From NCBI GenBank assembly GCA_012840065.1, contig DUMD01000108.1:1-34867 (forward strand): a stretch of DNA of 34,867 nucleotides, written 5' to 3'. Made by a program: the position numbers and the translations under genes. The notes beneath the pieces are model-generated. The model was not told where the DNA came from, did not search any database, and was given only the letters and a program-made list of their open reading frames with translations. The stretch is from Clostridia bacterium (lineage in GTDB: Bacteria > Bacillota > DUMD01). Of this stretch, positions 16,992 through 26,193 are shown one piece after another. Each line of letters opens with the position of its first letter. Position 1 is the stretch's first letter.

Positions 16992-18368
16992 ATGAAATTA
17001 TGGGGTGGAAGATTTACAAAGGATACGGATCAGCTGGTAGATAAATTTAACGCTTCCATCTCCTTTGATAAGAATTTGGCTGAATATGATATTGCTGGCA
17101 GTATAGCCCATGCCCAGATGCTCGCCAAACAGGGGATTATCACAGAAGAGGAAGGAAAACAGATTCTGGTAGGTTTGGAGCTTATCCTGAAAGAAATTCG
17201 GGAAGGGAAATTTGTTTATACCGATAGTTTGGAGGATATTCACCTGCATGTGGAAAGCCGCTTAAAGGAATTGATTGGTCCGGTGGGAGGAAAACTCCAT
17301 ACTGCCAGAAGCCGCAATGATCAGGTTGCCCTAGATATGCATCTTTATGTAAAGGATCAAATCAAGCAAATTTGTCAGTTGCTAAAGGAAGTTCAGAAAA
17401 GTTTGATCAGCCTGGCCAGGGCAAATCAGGATGTGATTATGCCCGGTTATACCCATCTGCAACATGCCCAGCCGGTTCTCTTTGCCCACCATCTTTTAGC
17501 TTATTTTTCCATGTTCCAGCGGGACAGGGAAAGGTTGGAGGACTGTTATAAAAGGACGGATATGCTGCCCCTGGGAGCAGGGGCTTTGGCTGGGACAACT
17601 TTTCCCATTGATCCCCAGTTCGTGGCGGAAAAACTAGGTTTTAAAAATTTATATTCAAACAGTATGGATGCGGTCAGCGACAGGGATTATTTGGTGGAAT
17701 TTCTGGCGGCTTTATCTCTAATCATGGTTCATTTAAGCCGGCTCAGTGAAGAGATTATTCTCTGGACTTCCTGGGAGTTTGGGTTTATCGAAATCGGGGA
17801 CGAATTTTGTACGGGAAGTAGTATCATGCCTCAAAAGAAAAATCCTGATGTGGCTGAACTTACCCGGGGGAAAACAGGCCGGGTAATCGGCAGCCTGATG
17901 GGCCTGCTTACAATTTTAAAAGGACTGCCCCTGGCCTATAATAAAGACTTGCAGGAGGATAAGGAAGGAGTATTCGATGCGGTGGAGACAGTTAAAATCT
18001 GTCTTGCTGTTTACGGTAAAATGTTGACTAAAATAAGCGTAAAGCGGGAAAGGATGTTGGATGCCTGCCGCCACAGTTATACCAATGCTACGGATGTGGC
18101 AGACTATTTGGTCAAAAAGGGAATGCCTTTTCGGGATGCCCATTATATAACCGGCCAATTAGTTCAATATTGTATCAGCAAAAATTGCGCCCTGGATGAT
18201 TTATCTCTGGGAGAATTTAGAAAAATTTCCCCTCTATTTGAGGAGGATGTATTGGCAGAAATTGCGATTGAAAGCTGTGTGGCTAAAAGATTATCTCCCG
18301 GTGGTACCGGCCATGCTGTGGTTGAATTGGCCTTAAAAGAGGCTGAACAAAAATTAGCTCTTTACTAA
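16992..18368 (+). CDS. argH: Argininosuccinate lyase
   Basis: 458 residues, fumarase/aspartase superfamily. It splits argininosuccinate into arginine and fumarate. Motifs: LWGGRFTKDTD at the start, HTARSRNDQVALD, PGYTHLQHAQP and the signature GSSIMPQKKNPDVAE with the catalytic serine loop. ATG 16992 follows GGAGGGG. It is the last arg gene. The stop codon is only 7 nt before the -35 box of the ilvE promoter, with no unconditional terminator between them. Confidence 0.97.
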   Translation: MKLWGGRFTKDTDQLVDKFNASISFDKNLAEYDIAGSIAHAQMLAKQGIITEEEGKQILVGLELILKEIREGKFVYTDSLEDIHLHVESRLKELIGPVGGKLHTARSRNDQVALDMHLYVKDQIKQICQLLKEVQKSLISLARANQDVIMPGYTHLQHAQPVLFAHHLLAYFSMFQRDRERLEDCYKRTDMLPLGAGALAGTTFPIDPQFVAEKLGFKNLYSNSMDAVSDRDYLVEFLAALSLIMVHLSRLSEEIILWTSWEFGFIEIGDEFCTGSSIMPQKKNPDVAELTRGKTGRVIGSLMGLLTILKGLPLAYNKDLQEDKEGVFDAVETVKICLAVYGKMLTKISVKRERMLDACRHSYTNATDVADYLVKKGMPFRDAHYITGQLVQYCISKNCALDDLSLGEFRKISPLFEEDVLAEIAIESCVAKRLSPGGTGHAVVELALKEAEQKLALY

Positions 18369-18375
18369 AAAAATC

Positions 18376-18404
18376 TTGACACTATTATTCCAATTATGTA
18401 TAAT
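18376..18404 (+). promoter_or_regulatory. ilvE promoter (perfect consensus)
   Basis: TTGACA, 17-nt spacer, TATAAT: a complete sigma-A consensus. Transcription should start near 18411, leaving a leader of about 260 nt before ilvE. Confidence 0.9.
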
Positions 18405-18439
18405 TTTCATCAATAATATTTAGACAAATGTCCACTAGA

Positions 18440-18613
18440 GGAATTATATCTGTGTTTGTGTTCAGATTTTGCCGGTTTTAGAGAGAATGGGCCTCTGGTT
18501 CTAGGTTTAAAGTAAATGTAAACCGCTAAACCGTGGGTAAAACGGACCCGGACAGCTAGGTTTCGCTCATTTGTGTGACGATACACTGGAGGAACTGAAC
18601 TGTTCGGTTTTTC
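18440..18613 (+). ncRNA. Structured ilvE leader, candidate riboswitch of unassigned class
   Basis: Possible elements read by eye: CGGTTTTAG (from 18476) pairs with CTAAACCG, enclosing an AGAG/CTCT hairpin and a GGTTTA/TAAACC hairpin. Then come GGGT/ACCC and GTGT/ACAC hairpins. Last is AACTGAA-CTG-TTCGGTT followed by T (18593-18612), which looks like a weak terminator. There is no T-box GGGTGGNACCGCG sequence here. The stretch GTGGGTAAAACGGACCCGG and the separate CTAG motifs loosely recall ykkC-type RNAs, whose ppGpp-binding subclass is known upstream of branched-chain amino acid genes, but the match is weak. The class is therefore open. Confidence 0.45.
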
Positions 18614-18625
18614 TATATATTGAAA

Positions 18626-18658
18626 TTTGTCATAATTTTGTCATAATTTTGTCATAAT
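18626..18658 (+). repeat. Three tandem 11-bp repeats TTTGTCATAAT
   Basis: Three exact consecutive copies end just before the ilvE Shine-Dalgarno AGGAGG. The period is close to one DNA helical turn. Either repeat slippage or a regulator site is possible. Confidence 0.9.
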
Positions 18659-18671
18659 TAGGAGGATAAAA

Positions 18672-19550
18672 ATGAGCTTGATCATTTATTTGGATGGGAA
18701 ACTAGTCCCTCAGGAACAGGCGGTTGTTTCTGTTTTTGATCATGGTTTTTTGTATGGCGATGGGGTTTTTGAAGGTATCCGGGCCTATAACGGCAGGGTG
18801 TTTAAATTAAAAGAACATTTAACCAGGCTGTATGAGTCGGCCAAGGCCATTGCTTTAGAAATTCCCCTAACCATGGAAGAAATGGAGGAAGCCGTTCTAG
18901 CCACTTTAAGAGCAAACAATCTGCGGGATGCTTATATTAGATTAGTAGTTTCCCGGGGACCCGGTGATCTGGGGCTTGATCCGGCTAAATGTTCCAAACC
19001 GACGGTGGTTATTATTGCTACCACAATTAACCTCTATCCTCAGGAAAAATATGAGGAAGGCTTGGAGGTTGTGACCACAGCTATTCGTCGGACCGTTCCC
19101 GATTCTTTAAATCCAAGGGTAAAATCCCTCAACTATTTGAATAATATCCTAGCTAAGCTGGAGCTTAAGTTGGCTGGGGTAGAGGAAGGAATTATGCTTA
19201 GCCAGGAGGGCTATGTTACAGAAGCAACAGCGGATAACGTTTTTATTGTTAAAAATGGAGTTTTAATTACTCCTCCTAACTACATAGGAATCCTGGAGGG
19301 AGTAACTAGAAATGCCGTTATTGATTTGGCTAAAGAAGCGGGTATTCCGGTGGAAGAAAGGTTGTTTAACCGCCACGACCTCTATATTGCTGACGAATGT
19401 TTCTTTACCGGGACAGCGGCGGAGGTTATTCCCGTGGTTAAAATTGACGGACGAAAAGTTGGTACTGGCAAGCCGGGAGAAATTACTAAGAAACTAATTG
19501 CTGCCTTTCGGGAACTGGTTAAAATTGACGGCCCGGAAATTTATAAATAA
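18672..19550 (+). CDS. ilvE: Branched-chain amino acid aminotransferase
   Basis: 292 residues, PLP fold-type IV. It catalyses the last transamination to isoleucine, valine and leucine. Motifs: FDHGFLYGDGVFEGIRAY at the N-terminus, the PLP lysine in RVKSLNYLNNILAKLE, and the phosphate-binding VTEATADNVFIVKNG and TGTAAEVIPV. D-alanine aminotransferase and aminodeoxychorismate lyase share this fold, but the ilv context favours IlvE. ATG 18672 follows AGGAGG. It has its own promoter and leader and is separated from ilvD by a T-box. Confidence 0.9.
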   Translation: MSLIIYLDGKLVPQEQAVVSVFDHGFLYGDGVFEGIRAYNGRVFKLKEHLTRLYESAKAIALEIPLTMEEMEEAVLATLRANNLRDAYIRLVVSRGPGDLGLDPAKCSKPTVVIIATTINLYPQEKYEEGLEVVTTAIRRTVPDSLNPRVKSLNYLNNILAKLELKLAGVEEGIMLSQEGYVTEATADNVFIVKNGVLITPPNYIGILEGVTRNAVIDLAKEAGIPVEERLFNRHDLYIADECFFTGTAAEVIPVVKIDGRKVGTGKPGEITKKLIAAFRELVKIDGPEIYK

Positions 19551-19589
19551 AAATTTTTAAAACTGCAGAATTAAGAACCTGATAAAAAG

Positions 19590-19877
19590 TGACGACGGGA
19601 ACAGTAAGAGAAGCTGACTAACTAAGCGAGCCGGGTTTGGTGAGAGCCGGTGTTGGTCAATCTCTTAAAATCATCCCTGAACTGCCTTCTGAACAGGATT
19701 ACTCCTAAGTAGGATCGGCCGGCAGACAACCGTTAACCTGTCAGCGTATCGGTTTTTTAAGCCCGTACGTCCAGAGACCGATTGTTGCAAAACAATTGGT
19801 GAAAAAGGGTGGTACCGCGAAGAAACACTCCTCGCCCCTTCAGCTTTATAAGGCTGGGGGACGAGGAGTTTTTTTTT
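19590..19877 (+). promoter_or_regulatory. T-box riboswitch (isoleucine specifier) upstream of ilvDBNC
   Basis: Stem I carries AGTAAGAGA on the 5' side and TCTCTTAAAATCATCCC on the 3' side; GGGA/TCCC close the specifier loop, which places ATC (19670-19672, Ile) as the specifier with the usual following A. The T-box sequence AGGGTGGTACCGCG is at 19806-19819. Uncharged tRNA-Ile would stabilise the antiterminator and switch on the operon. I see no strong separate promoter, so transcripts may enter from ilvE. Confidence 0.93.
19827..19877 (+). terminator. T-box-controlled terminator
   Basis: ACTCCTCG pairs with CGAGGAGT; inner CCCC/GGGG and CAGC/GCTG pairs extend the stem, and nine T follow. It is the OFF state of the T-box. 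Confidence 0.92.
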
Positions 19878-19904
19878 AAACTTTTTAGTAAGGAGGACTA
19901 AACA

Positions 19905-21572
19905 ATGCGTAGTTCAGCAATGAAAGATGGTGTGGAAAAGGCTCCCCACAGGTCATTGTGGAAAGCTCTTGGTTTTTTAGATGAGGAAATAAACCGTCCG
20001 ATTATCGGCGTTGCTAATTCTTTTAACGAGATCGTACCCGGACACCGCCATTTAAAAGAAATTGCCCAGGCGGTAAAGGAAGGAATAAGAATGGCAGGTG
20101 GTATTCCCGTAGAATTTCCTACCATTGCTGTTTGCGACGGTTTGGCCATGAACCATAAGGGGATGAAATATTCTTTGGCCAGCCGGGAGTTAATTGCGGA
20201 CAGTGTGGAAATTATGGCGGAAGCCCACCCCTTTGACGCTTTGGTTTTAATTCCTAGCTGCGATAAGGTAGTTCCGGGAATGTTGATGGCGGCAGCCAGA
20301 CTTGATTTACCGACTATCATTGTCAGCGGCGGTCCTATGCTGGCCGGCAGGTTTCAGGGAGAAGCGGTAAGTTTGACCACGGTCTTTGAAGCCGTAGGTC
20401 GGGTAAAGGCAGGGAGAATGACGGAAGAGGAATTGACTTGCTTGGAAAATACGGCCTGCCCCACTTGCGGTTCCTGTTCAGGAATGTTTACGGCTAACAG
20501 CATGAATTGCCTGACGGAAGCTTTAGGTATTAGCCTTCCTGGAAACGGAACTATTCCGGCGGTTTATTCCGAACGGATCCGTCTGGCAAAGTTAGCAGGG
20601 ATGAAGATTATGGAATTGTGGGAAAAGGGAATAACTGCCCGGCAGATTATGACCGAAGCGGCCTTAAGAAACGCTTTAACCGTAGACATGGCTTTAGGTT
20701 GTTCTACTAATACCGCTCTGCATTTGCCGGCCATTGCTCATGAACTGGGCTTACAATTAGACCTTAAATTATTTAATGAAATTAGCCAAGTTACTCCTCA
20801 CCTTTGCCAGCTCAGCCCGGCAGGGAAACATCATATTGAAGATTTGTGGAAGGCCGGTGGTATTCAGGCAGTAATGAGGGAATTAAGCCGGAAAGGTTTA
20901 ATTAATCTTGATTTACCGACAGTTACCGGCAAGACTGTCCGGGAAAATTTAGCCCAGGTTGAAGTAGTAGATTATGAAGTAATTAGACCTTTGGAAAATC
21001 CTTATCATGAGGACGGAGGGATTGCCGTACTTTATGGTAGTTTGGCTCCTTGCGGGGCAGTGGTGAAACAGTCGGCGGTTGCTCCGGAGATGTTAAAATA
21101 CACAGGTAGGGCCCGGGTATTTGATTCCGAGGAAGAGGCTGTGGATGCTATTCTGGCCGGTCGGATTAAAGCAGGAGATGTGGTAGTTATTCGTTATGAA
21201 GGTCCTAAGGGAGGACCTGGAATGAGGGAAATGCTTACTCCTACTTCTGCCATTGCCGGCATGGGCTTGGATAAAGAAGTAGCTCTGCTTACAGACGGAA
21301 GATTTTCCGGAGCAACCAGAGGGGCATCTATCGGCCATATTTCACCGGAAGCAATGGAGGGCGGCCCCATTGCCTTGGTAAAAGAAGGGGATTTAATTGA
21401 AATAGATATTCCCAACAAACGTTTGGACTTAAAAGTAAGTGAAGAAGAATTGGCGGCCAGACGCCGGGTCTGGAAACAGCCAGAGCCTAAAATAACCCAC
21501 GGTTATCTCAATCGTTATGCTGAATTGGTTACTTCAGCAAATACGGGAGCAATTCTTAAAGAGAGAAAATAG
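19905..21572 (+). CDS. ilvD: Dihydroxy-acid dehydratase
   Basis: 555 residues, the usual length. An Fe-S dehydratase producing 2-keto acids for isoleucine and valine. The cluster and signature motifs are [17 protein letters not shown] and [18 protein letters not shown]; the C-terminal [19 protein letters not shown] is also diagnostic. ATG 19905 has AAGGAGGA about 9 nt upstream. It is the first gene behind the Ile T-box, 19 nt before ilvB. Confidence 0.97.
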   Translation: MRSSAMKDGVEKAPHRSLWKALGFLDEEINRPIIGVANSFNEIVPGHRHLKEIAQAVKEGIRMAGGIPVEFPTIAVCDGLAMNHKGMKYSLASRELIADSVEIMAEAHPFDALVLIPSCDKVVPGMLMAAARLDLPTIIVSGGPMLAGRFQGEAVSLTTVFEAVGRVKAGRMTEEELTCLENTACPTCGSCSGMFTANSMNCLTEALGISLPGNGTIPAVYSERIRLAKLAGMKIMELWEKGITARQIMTEAALRNALTVDMALGCSTNTALHLPAIAHELGLQLDLKLFNEISQVTPHLCQLSPAGKHHIEDLWKAGGIQAVMRELSRKGLINLDLPTVTGKTVRENLAQVEVVDYEVIRPLENPYHEDGGIAVLYGSLAPCGAVVKQSAVAPEMLKYTGRARVFDSEEEAVDAILAGRIKAGDVVVIRYEGPKGGPGMREMLTPTSAIAGMGLDKEVALLTDGRFSGATRGASIGHISPEAMEGGPIALVKEGDLIEIDIPNKRLDLKVSEEELAARRRVWKQPEPKITHGYLNRYAELVTSANTGAILKERK

Positions 21573-21590
21573 AAGGGAAGGTGCGGAAGT

Positions 21591-23264
21591 GTGAGGACTG
21601 GAGCGCAGATAGTTCTGGAGGCGCTGAAACGAGTTGGTGTAGATACCGTTTTCGGCTATCCCGGGGGAGCGGTTTTACCCCTCTATGATGCTCTTTATGA
21701 TTGTGAAATAAGACATATTCTTACCAGGCATGAGCAGGGGGCCGTTCATGCTGCTGATGGATATGCCCGGGCCACCGGCAAGGTAGGGGTCTGTATTGCT
21801 ACTTCCGGCCCGGGAGCTACCAATTTGGTTACGGGGATTGCCAATGCATATATGGATTCGGTACCTCTATTGGCCATAACCGGCCAGGTAGCGACCAATT
21901 TATTAGGGACAGATGCTTTCCAGGAGGCTGATATTACCGGGATAACTCTTCCTATTACTAAACATAGCTACTTGGTGAAGAAAGTTGAGGATTTGCCCAG
22001 GATTATGTTGGAGGCTTTCCATATCGCTTCTACCGGCCGCCCCGGTCCGGTCTTGATAGATTTACCCAAAGACGTGCAGGTAAACTCAACCGAGGCAGAT
22101 TTTCCGGAGAAGCTGCATTTGCCGGGCTATAAGCCTAACTATCATGGCCATCCCAGACAGATTCAGTTGGCAGCTGAGGCCTTGGCGGAAGCTCAAAAAC
22201 CGGTAATTATGGCCGGGGGAGGAGTGGCAATTTCCGGAGCCCAGCAGGAATTGCTAGAATTGGTTGAACTGATTAAGGTACCGGTGGTAACTACCCTGAT
22301 GGGACTGGGGGTTTTACCGGGGGACCATTCTCTTAACCTGGGGATGGTGGGAATGCACGGTACTGTAGCGGCAAATTATGCCGTATCCGAATGCGATTTA
22401 TTACTTGCGGTAGGAGCCCGCTTTGACGACCGGGTAACGGGAGATATTACCCACTTTGCCCCCAAGGCCAAAATAATTCATATTGATATTGACCCGGCGG
22501 AAATAGGGAAGAATGTGCGGGTAGATATTCCCATTGTGGGAGATGCTAAAAGTGTTTTGCGGGCTCTAATAAATAAACTTGAACCTCTCCAAGATAAAAA
22601 AGAGTGGAAAGAGCAGGTTAAGGACTGGCAGGAAAAATATCCATTAAACTATAAACAGGATGATAAGCTGAGACCCCAGTTTGTGGTGGAAGAAATCTGC
22701 CGGCTTACCCAGGGGGAAGCCATTATTACTACAGAGGTCGGCCAGAATCAAATGTGGGCCGCCCAGTATTTTCGCTGCCTTCGTCCACGCCAGCTGATTA
22801 CCTCCGGCGGTTTAGGGACCATGGGCTATGGTTTCCCCGCTGCCATTGGTGCTCAGGCCGGTTGCCCCGATCAGGTTGTATTTGATATTGCTGGGGACGG
22901 TAGTATCCAGATGAATATTCAAGAATTGGCTACTGCTGTTAATTATCGACTACCGGTTAAAATTGCCATCCTTAACAACGGTTATCTGGGAATGGTCAGA
23001 CAGTGGCAGGAATTGTTCTTTAACCGTAGGTATTCTTCCACCACTCTTCAGGGCAACCCGGATTTTGTTAAATTGGCTGAGGCCTACGGAACTAAGGGTA
23101 TAAGGGTTAAAAGCAAGGAAGAGGTAGAACCGGCCATTAAAGAAGCTTTGGACTTTGACGGCCCTGTAATTCTTGACTTTCTAGTTGAACCTGAGGAAAA
23201 CGTCTTTCCAATGGTTCCTGCCGGAGCTGGACTCCATCAAGTGATTAGGGGGGAGGAAGAATGA
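21591..23264 (+). CDS. ilvB: Acetolactate synthase large subunit
   Basis: 557 residues, ThDP-dependent. It condenses pyruvate with pyruvate or 2-ketobutyrate. The N-terminal [15 protein letters not shown] and [21 protein letters not shown] carry the catalytic Glu; [13 protein letters not shown] is standard; [15 protein letters not shown] ... [12 protein letters not shown] binds ThDP/Mg. Anabolic type, since it has the regulatory subunit next door. The start is GTG 21591 behind AAGGGAAGG. The stop overlaps the ilvN start by 4 nt (ATGA), indicating translational coupling. Confidence 0.97.
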   Translation: MRTGAQIVLEALKRVGVDTVFGYPGGAVLPLYDALYDCEIRHILTRHEQGAVHAADGYARATGKVGVCIATSGPGATNLVTGIANAYMDSVPLLAITGQVATNLLGTDAFQEADITGITLPITKHSYLVKKVEDLPRIMLEAFHIASTGRPGPVLIDLPKDVQVNSTEADFPEKLHLPGYKPNYHGHPRQIQLAAEALAEAQKPVIMAGGGVAISGAQQELLELVELIKVPVVTTLMGLGVLPGDHSLNLGMVGMHGTVAANYAVSECDLLLAVGARFDDRVTGDITHFAPKAKIIHIDIDPAEIGKNVRVDIPIVGDAKSVLRALINKLEPLQDKKEWKEQVKDWQEKYPLNYKQDDKLRPQFVVEEICRLTQGEAIITTEVGQNQMWAAQYFRCLRPRQLITSGGLGTMGYGFPAAIGAQAGCPDQVVFDIAGDGSIQMNIQELATAVNYRLPVKIAILNNGYLGMVRQWQELFFNRRYSSTTLQGNPDFVKLAEAYGTKGIRVKSKEEVEPAIKEALDFDGPVILDFLVEPEENVFPMVPAGAGLHQVIRGEEE

Positions 23265-23764
23265 AGCATATTCTGGCCGTGCTTGTGGAAAATCAGCCCG
23301 GGGTATTAACTCGGATTTCTGCTCTTTTCAGCCGGCGAGGCTATAATATCATCAGTATTGCCGCGGGGGAAACGGAAAAAGCGGGAATTACCAGGATTAC
23401 TCTGGTCGTGGATGAAGATTCGGAAACCCTGGAGCAGGTAATTAAACAATTGCATAAATTGGTCAACGTGATTAAAATTAGTGATATTACCAATGATCCC
23501 TTGATTGAACGGGAGCTGTGTTTAATAAAGGTTTATGCTCCCCCCTCGGTCAAGTCTGAAATAATCCAAATTGTGGATATTTTCCGGGCCAAAATAGTAG
23601 ATGCCGGTACGGAGACCTTGGTTATTGAAGTTACAGGGGATCAGGATAAGTTGGAAGGGATATTACAGTTATTGACCCCCTATGGAATTAAGGAATTAGT
23701 CCGAACCGGACAAATTGCCCTGGTTCGTGGGAACAAAACTGTACAATATGTAGAGGAGGAATAA
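23261..23764 (+). CDS. ilvN: Acetolactate synthase small (regulatory) subunit
   Basis: 167 residues. An N-terminal ACT domain ([28 protein letters not shown]) that normally binds valine for feedback inhibition, followed by the C-terminal subunit domain ([17 protein letters not shown] ... [19 protein letters not shown]). ATG 23261 overlaps the ilvB stop. The gene is 3 nt before ilvC. ilvH is an equally used symbol for this size of subunit. Confidence 0.95.
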   Translation: MKHILAVLVENQPGVLTRISALFSRRGYNIISIAAGETEKAGITRITLVVDEDSETLEQVIKQLHKLVNVIKISDITNDPLIERELCLIKVYAPPSVKSEIIQIVDIFRAKIVDAGTETLVIEVTGDQDKLEGILQLLTPYGIKELVRTGQIALVRGNKTVQYVEEE

Positions 23765-23767
23765 GAA

Positions 23768-24760
23768 ATGGCAAGAATGTATTATGATCAAGATGCGGAT
23801 TTAAAATATCTGCAGGGTAAGGTTATTGGTGTTATTGGTTATGGCAGTCAGGGTCATGCCCAAGCTCAAAACTTAAAAGACAGCGGCTTGGATGTTAGGA
23901 TTGGCTTGAGGAAAGGCAGTCCGTCCTGGGAAAAGGCTGAGGCCTATGGTTTTAAAGTATGTACGGTAGCAGAAATTGCTCAACAGGCAGATGTGATTCA
24001 AATTTTGATCCCTGATGAAAAACAGGCAGAAACCTATAAAAAGGAAATTCTTCCTTACCTCAAACCGGGAATGGCTCTAGCATTTTCCCATGGTTTTAAC
24101 ATTCATTTCGGTCAAGTAGTCCCCCCGGAATTTGTAGATGTATTTATGGTTGCTCCTAAAGGCCCCGGCCATATGGTACGCCGGACCTACCAGGAGGGAA
24201 TAGGGGTTCCCGCTTTATTTGCTGTTTACCAGGATTATACCGGCCAAGCAACCCAGCTGGCCCTAGCTTATGCCAAAGGGATTGGCAGTACCCGGGCGGG
24301 CGTAATTGAAACTACTTTTCGGGAAGAAACGGAAACCGATCTTTTTGGTGAGCAGGCTGTACTCTGCGGGGGGGTCAGCGAGTTAGTTAAAGCCGGTTTC
24401 GATACTCTGGTGGAAGCAGGCTACCAGCCGGAAATTGCTTATTTTGAATGTCTACATGAATTAAAGCTGATTGTGGATTTGATTTATGAAGGCGGTCTGT
24501 CTTGGATGCGCTATTCTGTGAGTGATACTGCCCAGTACGGTGATATGACGGTAGGAAAACGCATTATTAATAAAGAAACCCGGAAAGAAATGAAGAAGGT
24601 ATTGTCCGAAATCCAAAGTGGTGAATTTGCCCGCAAATGGATCCTGGAAAACCAGGCTAACCGGCCGACCTTCAATGCCATGGCCCGCATGGAATCCGAG
24701 CATTTGATTGAGAAGGTAGGGGCAGGGCTGAGACAGATGATGCCCTGGCTGAAAAAATAA
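23768..24760 (+). CDS. ilvC: Ketol-acid reductoisomerase
   Basis: 330 residues, class I. It converts acetolactate or acetohydroxybutyrate to dihydroxy acids. The Rossmann loop [20 protein letters not shown] lies at the N-terminus and [11 protein letters not shown] is the cofactor phosphate-binding region, suggesting NADPH. The metal-binding segment is [16 protein letters not shown] and the C-terminal [15 protein letters not shown] 23768 uses GAGGAGGAA from the end of ilvN. It ends the ilv operon at a strong terminator. leuABCD are not in this window. Confidence 0.97.
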   Translation: MARMYYDQDADLKYLQGKVIGVIGYGSQGHAQAQNLKDSGLDVRIGLRKGSPSWEKAEAYGFKVCTVAEIAQQADVIQILIPDEKQAETYKKEILPYLKPGMALAFSHGFNIHFGQVVPPEFVDVFMVAPKGPGHMVRRTYQEGIGVPALFAVYQDYTGQATQLALAYAKGIGSTRAGVIETTFREETETDLFGEQAVLCGGVSELVKAGFDTLVEAGYQPEIAYFECLHELKLIVDLIYEGGLSWMRYSVSDTAQYGDMTVGKRIINKETRKEMKKVLSEIQSGEFARKWILENQANRPTFNAMARMESEHLIEKVGAGLRQMMPWLKK

Positions 24761-24770
24761 ACCTAGCAGC

Positions 24771-24800
24771 AAAAGGAAGCCCAAATGGGCTTCCTTTTTT
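24771..24800 (+). terminator. Intrinsic terminator of the ilv operon
   Basis: Perfect 12-bp stem AAAAGGAAGCCC / GGGCTTCCTTTT, loop AAAT, T-run. Confidence 0.93.
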
Positions 24801-25518
24801 ACTTACCCCGCTTCCTTATCCTATGAAAAAACTATTCTTTTACTATAACATAACCAGAGCTTTATTTTTTGGGTGCCTTTAGGGTGTTTGGAGAAGAAAT
24901 TTTTGCTAAAGAGGAAAAACGGTAGAATTACAGAAATTAATAAATAAAAAATCAGGTTTTGGAAAGCATCAAGTGCCAGGAGTTTTTTTGTGGATGATAA
25001 GAGCTTATTTTGGATTACCTAGTTAGGATTAACTTTTTCGAGGAAAAAGAAACAAGAAATGAATTTTAGTAAAAAATGTTAGGGTGTGAATTCTTTTGCT
25101 AGGGGGAATAGTCGGAAGGGCAGTGCCACTAGACATGGTATAGCATGTGAGGATAGGAAACATTTATAAGTTTAAGGGAAAAAGAATTGCTAAAAAGAAT
25201 GAGTTTGGAATTAAATAAATCCGATTTATCAGTTAGTAAAATAAATATAAGAATATGAGAGGAGTATGCGGGATAAAAGGTGGTTTTTAGAAAAAGAAGG
25301 TTAACTTACAAAGCAATTAATTCAAGAATGAGCAAATAGAGTTGAAAGATAATTTAATGTTCATTTAAATCTAGTATTGCAGGGCTAAGAAGAAATGATT
25401 AAACTGGGACAAGGAGATGTAGGGTAAATATGGAAATAAAAAGAGTATAGCAGGTAATTTATATAAAGCTGTTATGGGTAGCAGTAAGGCAGATTTTTAC
25501 ACTAAATGAGGTGATATT
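24801..25518. other. 718-nt AT-rich region without a recognisable gene
   Basis: No convincing ORF, RNA gene or insertion sequence is visible in either direction. A weak promoter candidate for the following operon is TTGAAA, 17 nt, TTAAAT (25342-25370). The composition is A-rich like the module it precedes and unlike the ilv genes. It may be a decayed sequence or an insertion boundary. Confidence 0.5.
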
Positions 25519-26193
25519 GTGTACAAGATCTTTATAGTGGAAGATGATAAAGCTCTTTGTAATAACATAAAAGAAGGTATTTCCAAGTGGGGCTATGAGG
25601 GAATAGTTGTGGAGAATTTTGAAGATATATTACAGGGGGTTGCAAAACACAACCCTCACTTAGTTATTATGGATATAAACCTGCCTTATTTTGATGGATT
25701 CTACTGGTGCAGAAAGATTAGGGATATATCTAAGGTTCCAATTATATTTCTTTCTTCAAGGGATAGCAATATGGATATAGTAATGGCAGTTAACATGGGT
25801 GGAGATGATTATGTGACTAAGCCATTCTCTATGGATATATTATTGGCAAAAGTACAGGCTCTTATCAGAAGAACTTATTCCTATGGACAAGCTAATGAAC
25901 AGATAATTGAATGTGAAGGAGCTATTTTAAATATTAATGACGGAACCCTTACCTATAAAGGAGAAAATGTAGAACTTACTAAAAATGAATTTAAAATACT
26001 TCAACTTCTTATGAGGAACAAAGGGAAGATTGTACCCAGAGACAAGATTATGAGAGTTCTTTGGGAAAGCGAATACTTTATCAGTGAAAATACTTTAACC
26101 GTAAATGTGAACAGGCTTAGGAATAAATTAGAGAATATGGGCTTGAAGAATTTCATAGTAACGAAAAAATCACAAGGATATATGATACCATGA
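25519..26193 (+). CDS. OmpR-family response regulator, BceR-like
   Basis: 224 residues. Receiver domain with acidic pocket VEDD (7-10), phospho-acceptor Asp52 (VIMDINLPYFDG) and Lys101 (TKPF), then a winged-helix DNA-binding domain (LTKNEFKILQLLMRNKGKIVPRDKIMRVLWES ... VNVNRLRNKLE). GTG 25519 is preceded by GAGGTGAT. Its stop overlaps the kinase start (ATGA). With the kinase and the ABC genes downstream it matches the Bce/Vra/Psd-type antimicrobial-peptide resistance modules. It probably activates the transporter operon via the candidate site at 27208-27221. Codon use is rich in ATA and AGA/AGG, unlike the arg/ilv genes. Confidence 0.92.
   Translation: MYKIFIVEDDKALCNNIKEGISKWGYEGIVVENFEDILQGVAKHNPHLVIMDINLPYFDGFYWCRKIRDISKVPIIFLSSRDSNMDIVMAVNMGGDDYVTKPFSMDILLAKVQALIRRTYSYGQANEQIIECEGAILNINDGTLTYKGENVELTKNEFKILQLLMRNKGKIVPRDKIMRVLWESEYFISENTLTVNVNRLRNKLENMGLKNFIVTKKSQGYMIP

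Larger units (their letters stand above)
18369..18671 (+). other. ilvE promoter and leader region
   Basis: 303 nt without a gene. It contains a consensus promoter, a roughly 200-nt leader with several hairpins, a terminator-like hairpin, three 11-bp tandem repeats and the ilvE ribosome site. Confidence 0.8.

Noticed and set aside
25081-25200. Possible tRNA or small RNA near GGCAGTGCCACTAGACATGG
   Set aside because: No cloverleaf or promoter-terminator pair could be assembled.
24801-25518. Possible insertion sequence or group II intron trace in the long gap
   Set aside because: No transposase motif, terminal inverted repeat or intron core could be read from it.
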